From assembly GCA_030522415.1 (NCBI GenBank), contig CM060121.1, positions 22,727,142-22,791,141 of the forward strand: a stretch of 64,000 nt of DNA, given 5' to 3'. The notes beneath the pieces are model-generated. The model ran no database searches and was not told where the DNA came from. It saw only the letters and a list, made by a program, of their open reading frames with translations. This document shows positions 11,547 to 22,180 of this stretch, piece after piece (within the stretch, counting starts at the first letter, position 1; each line of letters starts with the position of its first letter). Origin of the DNA: Channallabes apus (lineage: Eukaryota > Chordata > Actinopteri > Siluriformes > Clariidae). The position numbers and the translations under genes are program-made.

Positions 11547-13292
11547 ATGGCCCCAGTGAAGGAAGATGAAAAGAAAGCGCGTAAGAAGAAGGAGATGATT
11601 ACGTTGGAGCTTAAGAAGGAAATCATCAAGAAGCACGACCGAGGTATGCGAGTGGCCGATATCTCAAGATTTTATAAAAGGTCTTCATCGACGATTTGCG
11701 CAATATTAAAGAGGAAAAAGGAAATAATCCGTCTACATGCAGCAAAAGGAGTCACGAGAGTATCAAAGCAACGGCCGCCTGTTCTGGAAGATGTAGAAAA
11801 GTTGCTGCTCGTGTGGGTAAACGAGAAACAACTAGCAGGAGATACTGTGACTGAGAACTTAATCTGCGAGAAGGCAAAAGCCTTGTACGCCGACCTCCTA
11901 AGTAAACAGCCATGCACGTCGACAGAAAACGAACAGGAGTTTAAGGCGAGCAGAGGATGGTTTGATAACTTCAAAAAGAGAAGTGGCATCTATTGTATGA
12001 AAAACAGAGAGGCAGCGAGTTTAGACTCTGAGGCAGCTGATGTGTTTGCTGCCGAGTTCCAGAAGCTCATGGTTTCCGAGTGTTACCTGCCGCAGCAGGT
12101 TTTTAACTGTGATGAAACCGAGCTTTTTTGGAAAAAGATGCCAAAGAATACATATCTTACAGCAGAAGAGATTGCAAAGCCTGGTCACAGGCCCATGAAA
12201 GACCGTCTCACCCTCTTATTGTGTGCTAATGCAAGCGGGGATTTCAAAGTCAAACCCCTGCTCGTGTATCATTCAGAGAATCCACGAGCCTTCAAGAAAT
12301 GCAAGGTGCAGAAGAGCCAGTTAAACGTTATGTGGAGGTCCAACAGCAGGGCTTGGGTCACTCGTGTCTTGTTCGTTGAATGGATCAATGAGGTCTTCGG
12401 TCCTTCAGTGAAGAGCTACCTTTCAGAGAAGGATCTGCCACTTAAAGTCCTCATGGTTATGGATAATGCTCCTGCTCATCCTCCAGGCCTTGAGGACGAC
12501 TTCCTGGAAGAATTTAAGTTCATTAAGATCAAGTTCCTTACTCCCAACACCACTTCACTACTCCAGCCCATGAATCAGCAGATCATTTTGAACTTTAAAA
12601 AACTTTACATCAAAGCACTTTTTCAGCAATGTTTCGAAGCGACCGAAGAAGCAGTCCTTACCCTCCGAGAGTTTTGGAAAGGTCATTTCCACATCGTGAA
12701 ATGCCTCGATATTATTGATAAAGCCTGGAAAGGAGTCACCAAGAGAACCCTCAGTTCTGCTTGGCGAAAACTGTGGTCAGATTGTGTTCTTGGACATGAA
12801 ACCGAGTGTTCGGATAATGAACACGAGCCGATAGTTGAAATTGAAAACGAAATTGTGTCCTTGGGGAAGAAAATGGGACTGGAGGTGAATGAGGACGACA
12901 TTCAAGAGCTGTTGGAGGAACTTGGCCATGAGCTGACCACCGATGAACTGATGGATCTACATTGTGAGAACCAGCTTTTGGAAGAGATCTCGTCTGAGGA
13001 GGAGGAGAAAGAAATGGAGGAATCCTTCACTTCAAATGAGGTTACGGAGATGTGTCAAATATGGGAAATGGTGCAAAAATTTGTAGAAAAGCACCACCCT
13101 AATAAGGCTGTAGTTAAGCAAGCAATGAATCTGTGTAATGACAATGCAATGTCACATTTCCACAAAATCCTCAAAAGGAAGCAAAATCAAGTGTCATCAG
13201 ATTTGTTCATTGTTAAAGTCGAAGTAAAAGAAGAAGATTCTAGTGAGCCAGTTGATTCTGTTAGTAATAGTGAAAGTCATCCTACACAATAA
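11547..13292 (+). CDS. Tigger/pogo-type transposase-like protein, 581 aa, catalytic triad altered
   Basis: Uninterrupted ORF of the Tigger/TIGD1-like family, near the family's usual length. Residues 17-60 form a Psq-type helix-turn-helix; 75-150 a CENP-B-type DNA-binding domain (SRGWFDNFKKRSG at 135-147). The DDE region follows: first Asp D189 in FNCDETELFWKKMP, second D306 in LMVMDNAPAHP. The third position, normally Asp in QPMDQG, is Asn343 (QPMNQQ; codon 12573-12575). This should abolish cleavage. The C-terminal region is acidic (EEEEKEMEE), and residues 556-563 (VKVEVKEE) contain two SUMO-consensus sites. No exon-intron structure is needed. AATAAA occurs at 13373. No flanking inverted repeats were found. 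It may be a domesticated TIGD-type gene or a recently dead transposon copy. Confidence 0.85.
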   Translation: MAPVKEDEKKARKKKEMITLELKKEIIKKHDRGMRVADISRFYKRSSSTICAILKRKKEIIRLHAAKGVTRVSKQRPPVLEDVEKLLLVWVNEKQLAGDTVTENLICEKAKALYADLLSKQPCTSTENEQEFKASRGWFDNFKKRSGIYCMKNREAASLDSEAADVFAAEFQKLMVSECYLPQQVFNCDETELFWKKMPKNTYLTAEEIAKPGHRPMKDRLTLLLCANASGDFKVKPLLVYHSENPRAFKKCKVQKSQLNVMWRSNSRAWVTRVLFVEWINEVFGPSVKSYLSEKDLPLKVLMVMDNAPAHPPGLEDDFLEEFKFIKIKFLTPNTTSLLQPMNQQIILNFKKLYIKALFQQCFEATEEAVLTLREFWKGHFHIVKCLDIIDKAWKGVTKRTLSSAWRKLWSDCVLGHETECSDNEHEPIVEIENEIVSLGKKMGLEVNEDDIQELLEELGHELTTDELMDLHCENQLLEEISSEEEEKEMEESFTSNEVTEMCQIWEMVQKFVEKHHPNKAVVKQAMNLCNDNAMSHFHKILKRKQNQVSSDLFIVKVEVKEEDSSEPVDSVSNSESHPTQ

Positions 13293-14333
13293 CCCTCCCT
13301 TCTGAATGTTTATTTATTATTATTGTTATTATTATTGTTATTAGTTTTTGCTATTATTATTAGTATTTGTCAAATAAATGATGGCAAGGTTAAAAAAAAT
13401 AAGTTAGTTTTTCTGAAAACAGAGAAGCACTAACTTTTACACATGACTATAGATAATCAGCTTTATGATATAACGTGCATTCTGAGCTGTTTTTCTATTC
13501 GACACAATTGCAAAGTTGTTACCTGAGTTACTGTAGACTTTGTCATCTTAAATGAGTCCAGCCATTTATTGATTTCTCTCAGTCAACAAGACCTTATTGT
13601 CCACAGACCCTCCCTATTTTTATTTTAAATACAGATTTTTTTAGTAAACTGTATGGACTGTTGTGCATGAAAATCGAAACAGAAATACTTAAACCAACGT
13701 GTCTGGCAATAATAATCACTTTTTCCTCATTCTGATGGCTGATGTGTGGTCAATAAAGTTATTGATGGTTTTCAACATTCTCCTGTAGCTTTGCCAGCAT
13801 GCACTAATGTACATAGCAGAACAAATTTGTGCTAACCAAATGATTTCATAAACCAATCCAGATGCATTAAATTTAATGCAGTGTAAAATTTTTTTTTAAA
13901 TATTTTTATATATTTATACTTATTAAACTTTCAAATGCTGTGGTAAGATTAGGCAGTCTTTTCTTAGTAAATAAGTTATACTTACAGAATAAGCAGAGGA
14001 TGGGCTGTTCTTTAGTGATGGCCAGATGAAGCCTTCGAGGCTTCTCAGCCAATAGTTTCACCAAAAGGTTTATTTCATGAAGCTTCATTTACGGGCTTAT
14101 TGTACTGCCATCTAGTGGACAAATTTTGTGAAACAACTAGATTGTAACATCCCACCCAGCACAATTAATATTTGCATGCATCTGCATGTTCAAAGAAATG
14201 TTTATGAACATGATCAACATCTCTGAATCTTTGAAAATTTACAGAAGAGTGCCTGAGCCTTTACTTAAGTGCCGAACGAGTCAGTCATGTGATTCTGGCA
14301 AACCACAAGGGTTAAGTTGTAGTGGTCACGTGA
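13293..14333. other. 3' flank of the Tigger-like ORF; otherwise unannotated
   Basis: Contains an (ATT)n-rich stretch at about 13310-13360 and a polyadenylation signal AATAAA at 13373-13378, plausibly for the ORF above. Nothing else was recognised. Confidence 0.5.
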
Positions 14334-14529
14334 CTCTAAGGCAGTGGTTCTCAAACCTTTTCTGTCATTCCCCACTTAAGGGGGTGAGCGAATTTTCAAG
14401 CCCCACTTGTCAACAAAATAATAACAAAATCGGCCAAGTTTACTGTTTATTGAAATATCAATTTCTAAACCAATAAGATCAAACAACACCAAGTTAAAAA
14501 CAGGTAAAATACACGTGCAATTGTTATAA

Positions 14530-14888
14530 AAGGCTTACGTTGTCACTTATCTTTGCATAATTGACCCCATGTTTATTAGCTGCTCAGCAATAGTTTGTAG
14601 TTTTTTTGCACTGGCCAATTCTGTATGCAACTTTGATTGAAGCCATTTGTGCTTTGCTGTGCACTGATTCAGATTTTACCATCCGATTATCCTGCTGTCT
14701 GTATTCTGCCAGCTTTCTTTGAAAGAAGTCGAGTGGCTTATTAACGTGACTGGAGTGTGTCTAAGTGTCTTCCTAATTTGTTGGGTCTCATGCGGTCTGC
14801 TGCCAGCGCTTTAAGACACAAAACACACACGGGTCCCTCTTCTGCCCCCACCATTCCTACCAAGAATCCAAGCTCAAGATAGGCTTCG
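14530..14888 (-). pseudogene. hAT transposase remnant, ZBED5/SCAND3-like N-terminus
   Basis: The minus strand reads YLELGF, then GPVCVLCLKALAADRMRPNK and LGRHLDT, a BED-like zinc finger (Cys-x2-Cys, then His). It continues as KPLDFFQRKLAEYRQQDN and KAQMASIKVAYRI, typical of ZBED5/SCAND3-type hAT transposases. Stops interrupt the frame. This is the transposase belonging to the outer element. Confidence 0.7.
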
Positions 14889-16738
14889 TTAGGGGTGGGT
14901 GATATAACTAAAATCTTCTATCATGGTAGAAGCAATTTTCTACCTCGATAACGATATATATCACAATATAGCAATTTGTATCTGAAAATCCATAAATAAA
15001 AATTCAAACACAAAGAAACTGTTTTACATAATGTAATTTTATTTAAACTGTGAATTGCTGAGGTTTGCCGCATTTTTTTACTTTGGCCAAATTCGTTTGG
15101 ATGCTTGGATTTCAGATGATAGAAAAGGTTTGACGTGATTCCACCACTTGTTAAAACAGTGCACTGCAAATCACGTTCATCTCATTCGTATCACTTTCTT
15201 ATACCCAAACCAAATCCACAACACAGACGATGCAGCTTTTTTCTTTACAATCTCCTCGTTGTTGGTTTCATCACATGTAAGCAAACTCACTGCTGCTTAG
15301 GGCTGGGCGATTTGGCCTAAAATCAAAATCTCGATTAATTGAACATTTTAACTCGATTTCGATTAATAAACGATTTATTTTTTTTTGCCCTCATAGTTCA
15401 CTGCCAAGTTTTGTACAGCAAATATGCTCACAAGTGAGAGATTTTTGAATGAAGGGTGCATTAATACTTGATTGATTAATTGAAGGCAACACACACTATC
15501 TACTATCTATGATTATTTATTGAACATGAATGTTGAACAACTTAAACTGAAGCCACAAAAATTAAATGGTTCATTAAATTACATTTTAAAGTATAGTTTA
15601 TTAACAAAAACAGATGACAGATTTGGCCTTAAAAATTAAGATACTATAGGCACATGCTCTGAATCTTTACAAGGCAAAGATTTTTATTTTAAAAAAAAAT
15701 ACTTGTTTGTGATGATAAAAAGTATCTTGTGATGATATATTAATGTTTAGAGATTTTTAAACAATAATGAGAAACAACATTTAGACCACACACACTAGGG
15801 CTGTCTGTTTATCCCACAATTCAGAGTTAAATGAAGGCTATTTCACACGGCCCCAATAAACTGATATAATGGTTTAAGCATGCAATGACAACAAAAATGG
15901 AAGGAATTATGCAGCTATCAATCTGGGCCAGGACAATTTCACTTTTACTATATAGTTGGGTACCTGCTATGTGTTGTATAGTTCATATTTGCTTGGCCAG
16001 AATGGTTTAAGCCACCAAAATAACGTTTTATTGATAAACTGCGCAGCTTTGGCCAGCGTGAACACTACCGTTAGTAACGAGGCGAATAAGGAGCTAAACT
16101 TCAGCAGCAGAACGAGACACTGCGCAATAAGGAGCCAAACAAACCGGAAGCTGCAAATAAGGAGCTAACTTCAGCCTCGTGTGCTTAGGGGCATCATATC
16201 TTTCGCTAGAAAGTTAGAAACGGCCCTGGTTATATTCTTGCTCCTTTTGGACACCTTTCATAAGGTGTAATGGCCACGAAAGACGACACGATGGATATCT
16301 GCTTTGGTACAGCCCCACTGGAGTAGCATGGGCCCGCATTTTCATGCTCTGTGTTGTCGTTTGGGTGATGCGTTCATATAACGGAGTTCGTGCTACCTTT
16401 TTTGTAGAAAATTTCAACATCTTTGGATAATAACTCGAGGTTAGATTCACTTTCGTCGCTGCTTCCACTCTTTTTTTTTTTTTTTTTTTTTTTCTCGTCC
16501 TGGTGTCAAGTTTGTTTCGCAAAGTGCGGCAGGAAATTAACTTTGACCTGCACGGCCAAAGCTGCACGCTGATTGGTTGTTGTCGTGTTGTTCTGCTGTG
16601 TGATTGGCTCTTAGATTAATCCATATCGAGCAAAAAATGTCTATAGCTTTTCATCGCTTTTAAAATCAAATAAATCGCGATTCGATATGATATCGTTTAT
16701 CGGCCCAGCCCTACTGCTGCTGCACCGTCTTCTTCCAT
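14889..16738 (-). pseudogene. Second hAT transposase (ZBED1-like), split by an insertion
   Basis: The minus-strand start at 16738 reads MEEDGAAA and is then cut by the 15298-16713 element. On its other side the frame resumes (VSLLTCDETNNEE, then SVLWIWFGYK) and continues through a BED zinc finger (TSGGITSNLFYHLKSKHP, about 15125-15070) with a frameshift. The left end, GGGGTGGGTGATAT at about 14890, is typical of a hAT terminus. No matching right end was found, so the element is truncated. Its transposase differs from that of the outer element. Confidence 0.65.
15298..16713. mobile_element. Non-autonomous hAT-type element
   Basis: The ends are TAGGGCTGGGCGAT and the imperfect complement ATCGGCCCAGCCCTA. 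They are flanked by a perfect 8-bp duplication CTGCTGCT (15290-15297, 16714-16721). Removing the element with one duplication rejoins the BED transposase frame. No transposase was recognised inside. A poly(T) run lies at about 16472-16493. Confidence 0.9.
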
Positions 16739-16948
16739 TGTCAAAGTGTATGTGAAGCCAAACACATCAAAAGTGGGACGAAACCGTGGCACCCGATTGA
16801 ACCAAATATCTGTGCAAATACAGCGCAGCGTGACTATCTGGATAGCGCAGTGATGATCTGGTTTATTTGCGCAGCCCGGTGGATCGCGCAGCGCCGCTCG
16901 AATCACAAACCCACTGTTTTTTATTTAAAATGTCAGGACTGTTTAATA

Positions 16949-18201
16949 CAGGTCCTTCTCAAAAAATTAGCATATTGTGATAAAGTTCATTATTTTCTGT
17001 AATGTGCTGATAAACATTAGACTTTCATATATTTTAGATTCATTACACACAACTGAAGTATTTCAAGCCTTTTATTGTTTTAATATTGATTATTGTGGCA
17101 TACAGCTCATGAAAATCCCTATCTCAAAAAATTTGCATATTTCATCCGACCAATAAAAGAAAAGTGTTTTTAATACAAAAAAAGTCAACCTTCAAATAAT
17201 TATGTTCAGTTATGCACTCAATACTTGGTATGCACTCAATACTTGGTACTTTTTCGGTCAATTGAGCACAGTAATACCATGGTCAGTAAACCATTTACCA
17301 GTGGTTTTGGCAAAAAAAATGAAATCTTCATCTCCATAAAGCTTTTCAGCAGATGGAAGCATGAAGTGCTCCAAAATCTCCTGATAGCTAGCTGCATTGA
17401 CCCTGGCCTTGATAAAACACAGTGGACCAACACCAGCAGCTGACATGGCACCCCAGACACTGGACTTCAGGCATTTTGGCATTTCCCTCTCCCCAGTCTT
17501 CCTCCAGACTCTGGCACCTTGATTTCCGAATGACATGCAAAATTTGCAACCTGTAGCCCATTTCCTGCACACGCCTGTACACGGTGGCTCTGGATGTTTC
17601 TACTCCAGACTCAGTCCACTACTTCCGCAGGTCCCCCAAGGTCTGGAATCAGTCCTTCTCCACAATCTTCCTCAGGGCCCGGTCACCTCTTCTCGTTGTG
17701 CAGCGTTTTCTGCCACACTTTTTCCTTCCCACAGACTTCCCACTGAGGTGCCTTGATACAGCACTCTGGGAACAGCCTATTCGTTCAGAAATTTCTTTCT
17801 ATGTCTTACCCTCTTGCTTGAGGGTGTCAATGATGGCCTTCTGGACAGCAGTCAGGTCGGCAGTCTTACCCATGATTGCGGTTTTGAGTAATGAACCAGG
17901 CTGGGAGTTTTTAAAAGCCTCAGGAAACTTTCGCAGGTGTTTAGAGTTAATTAGTTGATTCAGATGATTAGGTTAATAGCTCGTTTAGAGAAACTTTTCA
18001 TGATATGCTAATTTTTTGAGATAGGGATTTTGGGTTTTCATGAGCTGTATGCCACAATCATCAATATTAAAACAATAAAAGGCTTGAACTACTTCAGTTG
18101 TGTGTAATGAATCTAAAATATATGAAAGTCTAATGTTTATCAGTACATTACAGAAAATAATGACCTTTATCACAATATGCTAATTTTTTGAGAAGGACCT
18201 G
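16949..18201 (-). mobile_element. Tc1-like transposon inside the hAT element
   Basis: Long inverted ends, CAGGTCCTTCTCAAAAAATT at 16949 and the complement to 18201, are flanked by TA (16947-16948, 18202-18203). Length is 1253 bp. The repeats extend about 200 bp inward. Confidence 0.93.
17240..17875 (-). pseudogene. Tc1-like transposase, frameshifted
   Basis: The minus strand starts MGKTADLTAVQKAIIDTLKQ near 17873, with a helix-turn-helix (CSQSAVSRHLSGKS) and stops. It continues as ATVYRRVQEMGYRLQ and VWGAMSAAGVGPL and ends near GKWFTDHGITVLN. At the second catalytic region the expected QQDLAPAHTAK is reduced to FAK, so the Asp is deleted. The remainder of the catalytic domain (DLNPIE region) is absent. 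Confidence 0.85.
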
Positions 18202-18543
18202 TATTGTTTCCGCCTTGCCGTGGCTGGTTTGTACGCGCGCATCCCAGCGGGGTAAAATGTCATTTGTCAGCGCGGTCTATTTATGTCAGCGTCGCGCAGC
18301 GCTGCCCAGTGGGTCGCGCAGGTTTCAATTCAATTTACTTGTATTAATGATCCATTTATTTGTGTGTGATTGTTTAGTTTTGAGCGTACGCTCTTCATTA
18401 TCAATAAAGAAAAGCATGAATTACAATAGGTACTTTCCTATTATTTTCCACTAATTTCCTCCCGTTCATTGCGCCCCACCTGTCATGTCTGTATTCCCCA
18501 CTAGTGGGGCGCACCCCACGCTTTGAGAACCACTGCTCTAAGG

Positions 18544-19030
18544 GAACTGATGCGCCTCGAAGCCAGGCTCCATTTGGACACTCCCCCTTCTGCTCGATAC
18601 AAGCTTCGAGACTTCTGTGTCACTGTAACATCACTATTCAATTCAATTAAATTTTATTTGTATAGTTCTTTTAAAAATAAGAGGCTGTCCATTTTGTTGG
18701 ATAACTGGCCCTGATAGGTGGAGGTTCAATTGCAATGACACTGAGCTGCTGATGTGACTGCACCATGTTCCTGACCTCACAACCTAGCATACATAGCATG
18801 TAATAAGACAGTTAGTGGTATTTTCTATAGTGGTTCGGACTCGCTTGCAGCCAAACTTGCCTCTCCGTCAGAAAGCAACTGGGTCTTGAAAATCTGCCCT
18901 TGTACCTTTTTATTAACAAGAAAATAAAGCATTAATGTATTTATTTCAGTTGAATATCAATTTATCAATAATGATAATGACAAATACTTAAGTGATTGGG
19001 TTACAGTTGATACATTTTAGGAAAGAAATA
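18544..19030. other. Unannotated DNA with a short LINE/SINE 3'-end fragment
   Basis: 18633-18675 (ATTCAATTAAATTTTATTTG then TATAG) matches the 3' end of a common fish retroelement also seen at 31795 and 40500. Nothing else was recognised. Confidence 0.45.
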
Positions 19031-19031
19031 C

Positions 19032-19212
19032 AGTGGTGTTCAAAATAATAAGTGTGTTGAAATAAAGTGAGTAAAGCTCCATATCCATATAATAACTTTT
19101 AATTTAAATCACATAAATGCATTGGACACCCTGCACATTCTATTCTGAATCACAACATGAATAAAAATGTGCTAAATGTATTATTAGTTTAATGTAAGTG
19201 AAGAAAAACAAA
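19032..19212. mobile_element. Terminal fragment of a Tc1/mariner-like element
   Basis: It starts CAGTGGTGTTCAAAATAATA after a TA, the style of a fish Tc1-like terminus. It is interrupted by the element at 19215. A similar motif, CTGTTCAAAAAAATAGCAGT, reappears in direct orientation at 21001. No transposase was identified. Confidence 0.5.
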
Positions 19213-19375
19213 TACAGGGTGACAGAATAACGGGAACTTTTGAATTTATTCGTACAGGAGGATGCCATCTAAAGGAAGTAATTAAAAAAAAAAAACGATA
19301 AATTCCATAAATGTTTCGTAAATGGCAAGTTTTAGGTTTCAGTTACTATGAATAAAATTTCTTTTATCACTTCTA

Positions 19376-20736
19376 CACTGTAAAAAGTGGGACTGGGCTT
19401 AATTAACAATTGTTAAATTAATATTAGTAACAAGTACATAATAAATTTGACTTAATGCACTCTGCAGTCAAATTAAGCTGATTTAAGCAAATGCTGATTA
19501 TTTATTAATTGCATTGCAAGTTAATTTTTTTTCAGTTTAAAATCAGTTTAAAAAATGGGTACATTTTAATAAAATTTTTCTGGCCGTGTCAAAATCACAA
19601 TTTTCACAAGAGACTAGGTTCTACTGCCATGCACTTTCCGCCCAAGTTTTTACATCCAGACACGGTGCCACATGCTGCAGGATCTGCATTTTTTAATGTG
19701 AGATTTGTTTAGATAGTAATATGAATGTACAAATAATTTTGTAGCAGTTTTTTTTGTTGAGAGTTGTGAAATATACACATTTTATTGTGTGGTTAAATTC
19801 AGTTAAGCTATTTCCTCTCAGTCTGTTCTAAAGCAAAGATGTCCTCTCAGTCTGCTCTGTTTTTATTTGGCTAAAAGTCAGGCTTAGCATGGTAGTTAGT
19901 TCGGTGTGTGAATTTTATTACAATGTAAATAAATGTTATATAGTATATAATATTCTTTAAAGAGGCAGTTGGGCTAGTCAATGTTTCAGAGTCTTAGCGT
20001 TACCTTCCCCTCCCCCACTTTAACAAGTGATTAGCTGACTTTGACACTGAGCGTCTAACTGCAGCAGTTAACTGTTGCTCTAGAGGTGAGGAATTAACTT
20101 AAAGATGTACCTTTCGTGTTTTGAATTGAGCTCAATATAAACTATTAAATTAAAGGGTAACAGAATATTGTATGTTTCTTTATGATGAATATGGCCCACC
20201 TTTTTAACAGTCTCATAATGCTGTTTGATGTTTCAGATGAAACATATTTGGCAGTTTATTCTTTTTCAATACACAAAGTATACAGTCACTGTCCATTTTA
20301 ACAGCTTCTGATGCTGCACTTAAAAAAATGTTGGACAATGTTTATTGTGTCTACAAATAAATGTCAATGTTACAAAAGTTAAATGCTATTCCAGTTGTTT
20401 TTATGTTAACCATTTAAGTAACTTAGAAATATTAAAATTGTTTCAATGAAGTGACATCCAATATTATTGAGTAGATTTGATTTATAATTTAACTGTATTT
20501 CAAATTTACTTAAATATTTAATTAATGTTAGTCAATTTCTCTCAAATATTCAATAAAAATAAATCTCTTCCAGATTTCTCTCAGATATTCATTGAATGCA
20601 ACATGTTTTTTTTAGTAAACGTAAAACAGTTTTCTTTAAAATTATTTAATTTAGCTTAAAATATTTATGCTGAATACATTATATTTTCAACAGTTAATAT
20701 TAAATCCAACACAATAAAAGACTTGATTTACTTTAC

Positions 20737-20810
<74 letters not shown>

Positions 20811-20944
20811 TGTCTTACATTTAAATAATTTATTCTATGTTTCCTACTCATTATTATAGTAGTAAAATTTACTTAAATATGTTAGGTGTCACTTTGTTGC
20901 CATAATGTTTTTTAAGTAAACCCTAGGTCAGATTTTTTACAGTG
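19376..20944. mobile_element. Nested DNA element with CACTGTAAAAA ends
   Basis: Inverted ends CACTGTAAAAA and TTTTTTACAGTG, bordered by TA (19374-19375, 20945-20946), lie inside the 19215-20993 element. The content is AT-rich without a transposase ORF, so it is non-autonomous. CACTGTAAAAA-ended elements are very common in fish genomes. Confidence 0.75.
20740..20802. repeat. (AT)n microsatellite
   Basis: About 31 AT units, within the 19376 element. Confidence 0.95.
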
Positions 20945-20995
20945 TAGTTTTATTGGATTGTAAAAAAAGTTCCCATTTTTTTGTGTCACCCTGTA

Positions 20996-22169
20996 TTAGC
21001 CTGTTCAAAAAAATAGCAGTGTCATCACCCATCTTTATAAAGTGATGAATTTACAGTTTAAATTCATTTTAATCTGAATTAAAGTTATCAAACAAGTAAA
21101 AGCCTTCCATTGGATTGTTATTGCATTAATTAATATGTTTCAGTTGACCAGAAGTAATTTACGCAGAGGTTCAAGTGCCTCTGGAGGGATGTAAATGGTG
21201 TGACATTGCATAAGCTTATAAAAATGATGCAACAGCCATAATCAAAGTTTTTTTTGGTCAAGCAAAAGAATCTCCCCAATACAAGTTTCTGTGGAATTTT
21301 GTAAACTTTTGAAACTACAAATAAAATATCACAGCTCTATAGAATTGTTTAATAACATGTTAAGCACTGTGTTGCGATTCCTTTTTCAAGTTCACTCTCC
21401 CAGCTAGATGTGAAGTTCCTTATCAAGCAGCATCCACAAATGCGCACACCCACATTCCATGAACAAAAAAAAAAGTTACTTAATGCAGTATATCCACATT
21501 GTGCCAAGCCTTCACGGACAATCACGTGATTTACCTGCTTAGAGACTATTTACTGCAGTGGTTGTTGTGTAAAAATTGAGACTACAGAATATTTCTGCTT
21601 CTGAAGAGAGATTTATAGAAAGCAAAACTGAAAAAATCATTAAATTATGTGTGGTAATGGACATCACTATAGTATTGTATAGTGAAACCTGTCTAATTTA
21701 GTAGTTAAGTCCGTAACGTAACTATGGTATGCATAATGGATAGTTGAAATAATAATCTGAAGACGTAAAGGCGTTATGTTATCTAACGATGATCTGAATT
21801 TAAGGATCTAAAGATGCTTTATTGATGCCAAATTATATTGTAGGTCTTGCTCAGTCAAATGGATGAAAAGTGATTGGAAGTGAGCTGAAATCCCCTTTAC
21901 CTAAATTATAAAATCTCCCTTAATAAGGTTAGTTATCAGGTTAATGATCAGAATTCCTTACAAGTAGAACATGCAAAAAGTACAAATAAAATAGCAGCAC
22001 ACTCTGGCATTGTTCAGCATTGTGTTCTTTTGGTATTTTTGTTGAACCAACACAGCCTCATGCTTCAGAGAGAAGCATCCCAAACCTGCTATATTAATAA
22101 ACTCTTCCTAATATAAGTTTCTGTGGGTATTTTTCAATTTGTAAACTGTTGAAACTACAAATAAAATAA
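20996..22169. repeat. Decayed repeat tract with local paralogous blocks
   Basis: Contains CTGTTCAAAAAAATAGCAGT at 21001, resembling a Tc1-like end. The block 21276-21420 (TACAAGTTTCTGTGG, then CTACAAATAAAATA, then CACAGCTCTA) recurs at 22105-22180 and continues beyond the RTE LINE at 25312-25385. The second copy therefore existed before the LINE landed in it. Confidence 0.5.
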
Positions 22170-22180
22170 CACAGCTCTCT

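Larger units (their letters stand above)
14342..18535 (-). mobile_element. hAT transposon (outer element of a nest)
   Basis: The ends are CAGTGGTTCTCAAA at 14342 and TTTGAGAACCACTG ending at 18535. They are flanked by a perfect 8-bp duplication CTCTAAGG (14334-14341, 18536-18543), diagnostic of hAT. It carries a ZBED5-like BED-type transposase remnant on the minus strand and at least three later insertions (14889, 15298, 16949). Repeated GCGCAG motifs lie in its right portion. Confidence 0.93.
19215..20993. mobile_element. DNA element with CAGGGTGACA ends
   Basis: Inverted ends CAGGGTGACAGAATAACGGG and a diverged complement (GTTCCCATTTTTTTGTGTCACCCTG) are bordered by TA on both sides (19213-19214, 20994-20995). 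It hosts the element at 19376-20944, which makes up most of its length. The superfamily is uncertain, mariner-like by the TA target. Confidence 0.75.

Noticed and set aside
11340..13400. Inverted terminal repeats around the Tigger-like ORF
   Set aside because: I compared the flanks by eye and found no convincing inverted match. A computed search over several kb would be needed.
17584..17958. 124-aa plus-strand ORF
   Set aside because: It is antisense to the Tc1-like transposase in the 16949-18201 element.
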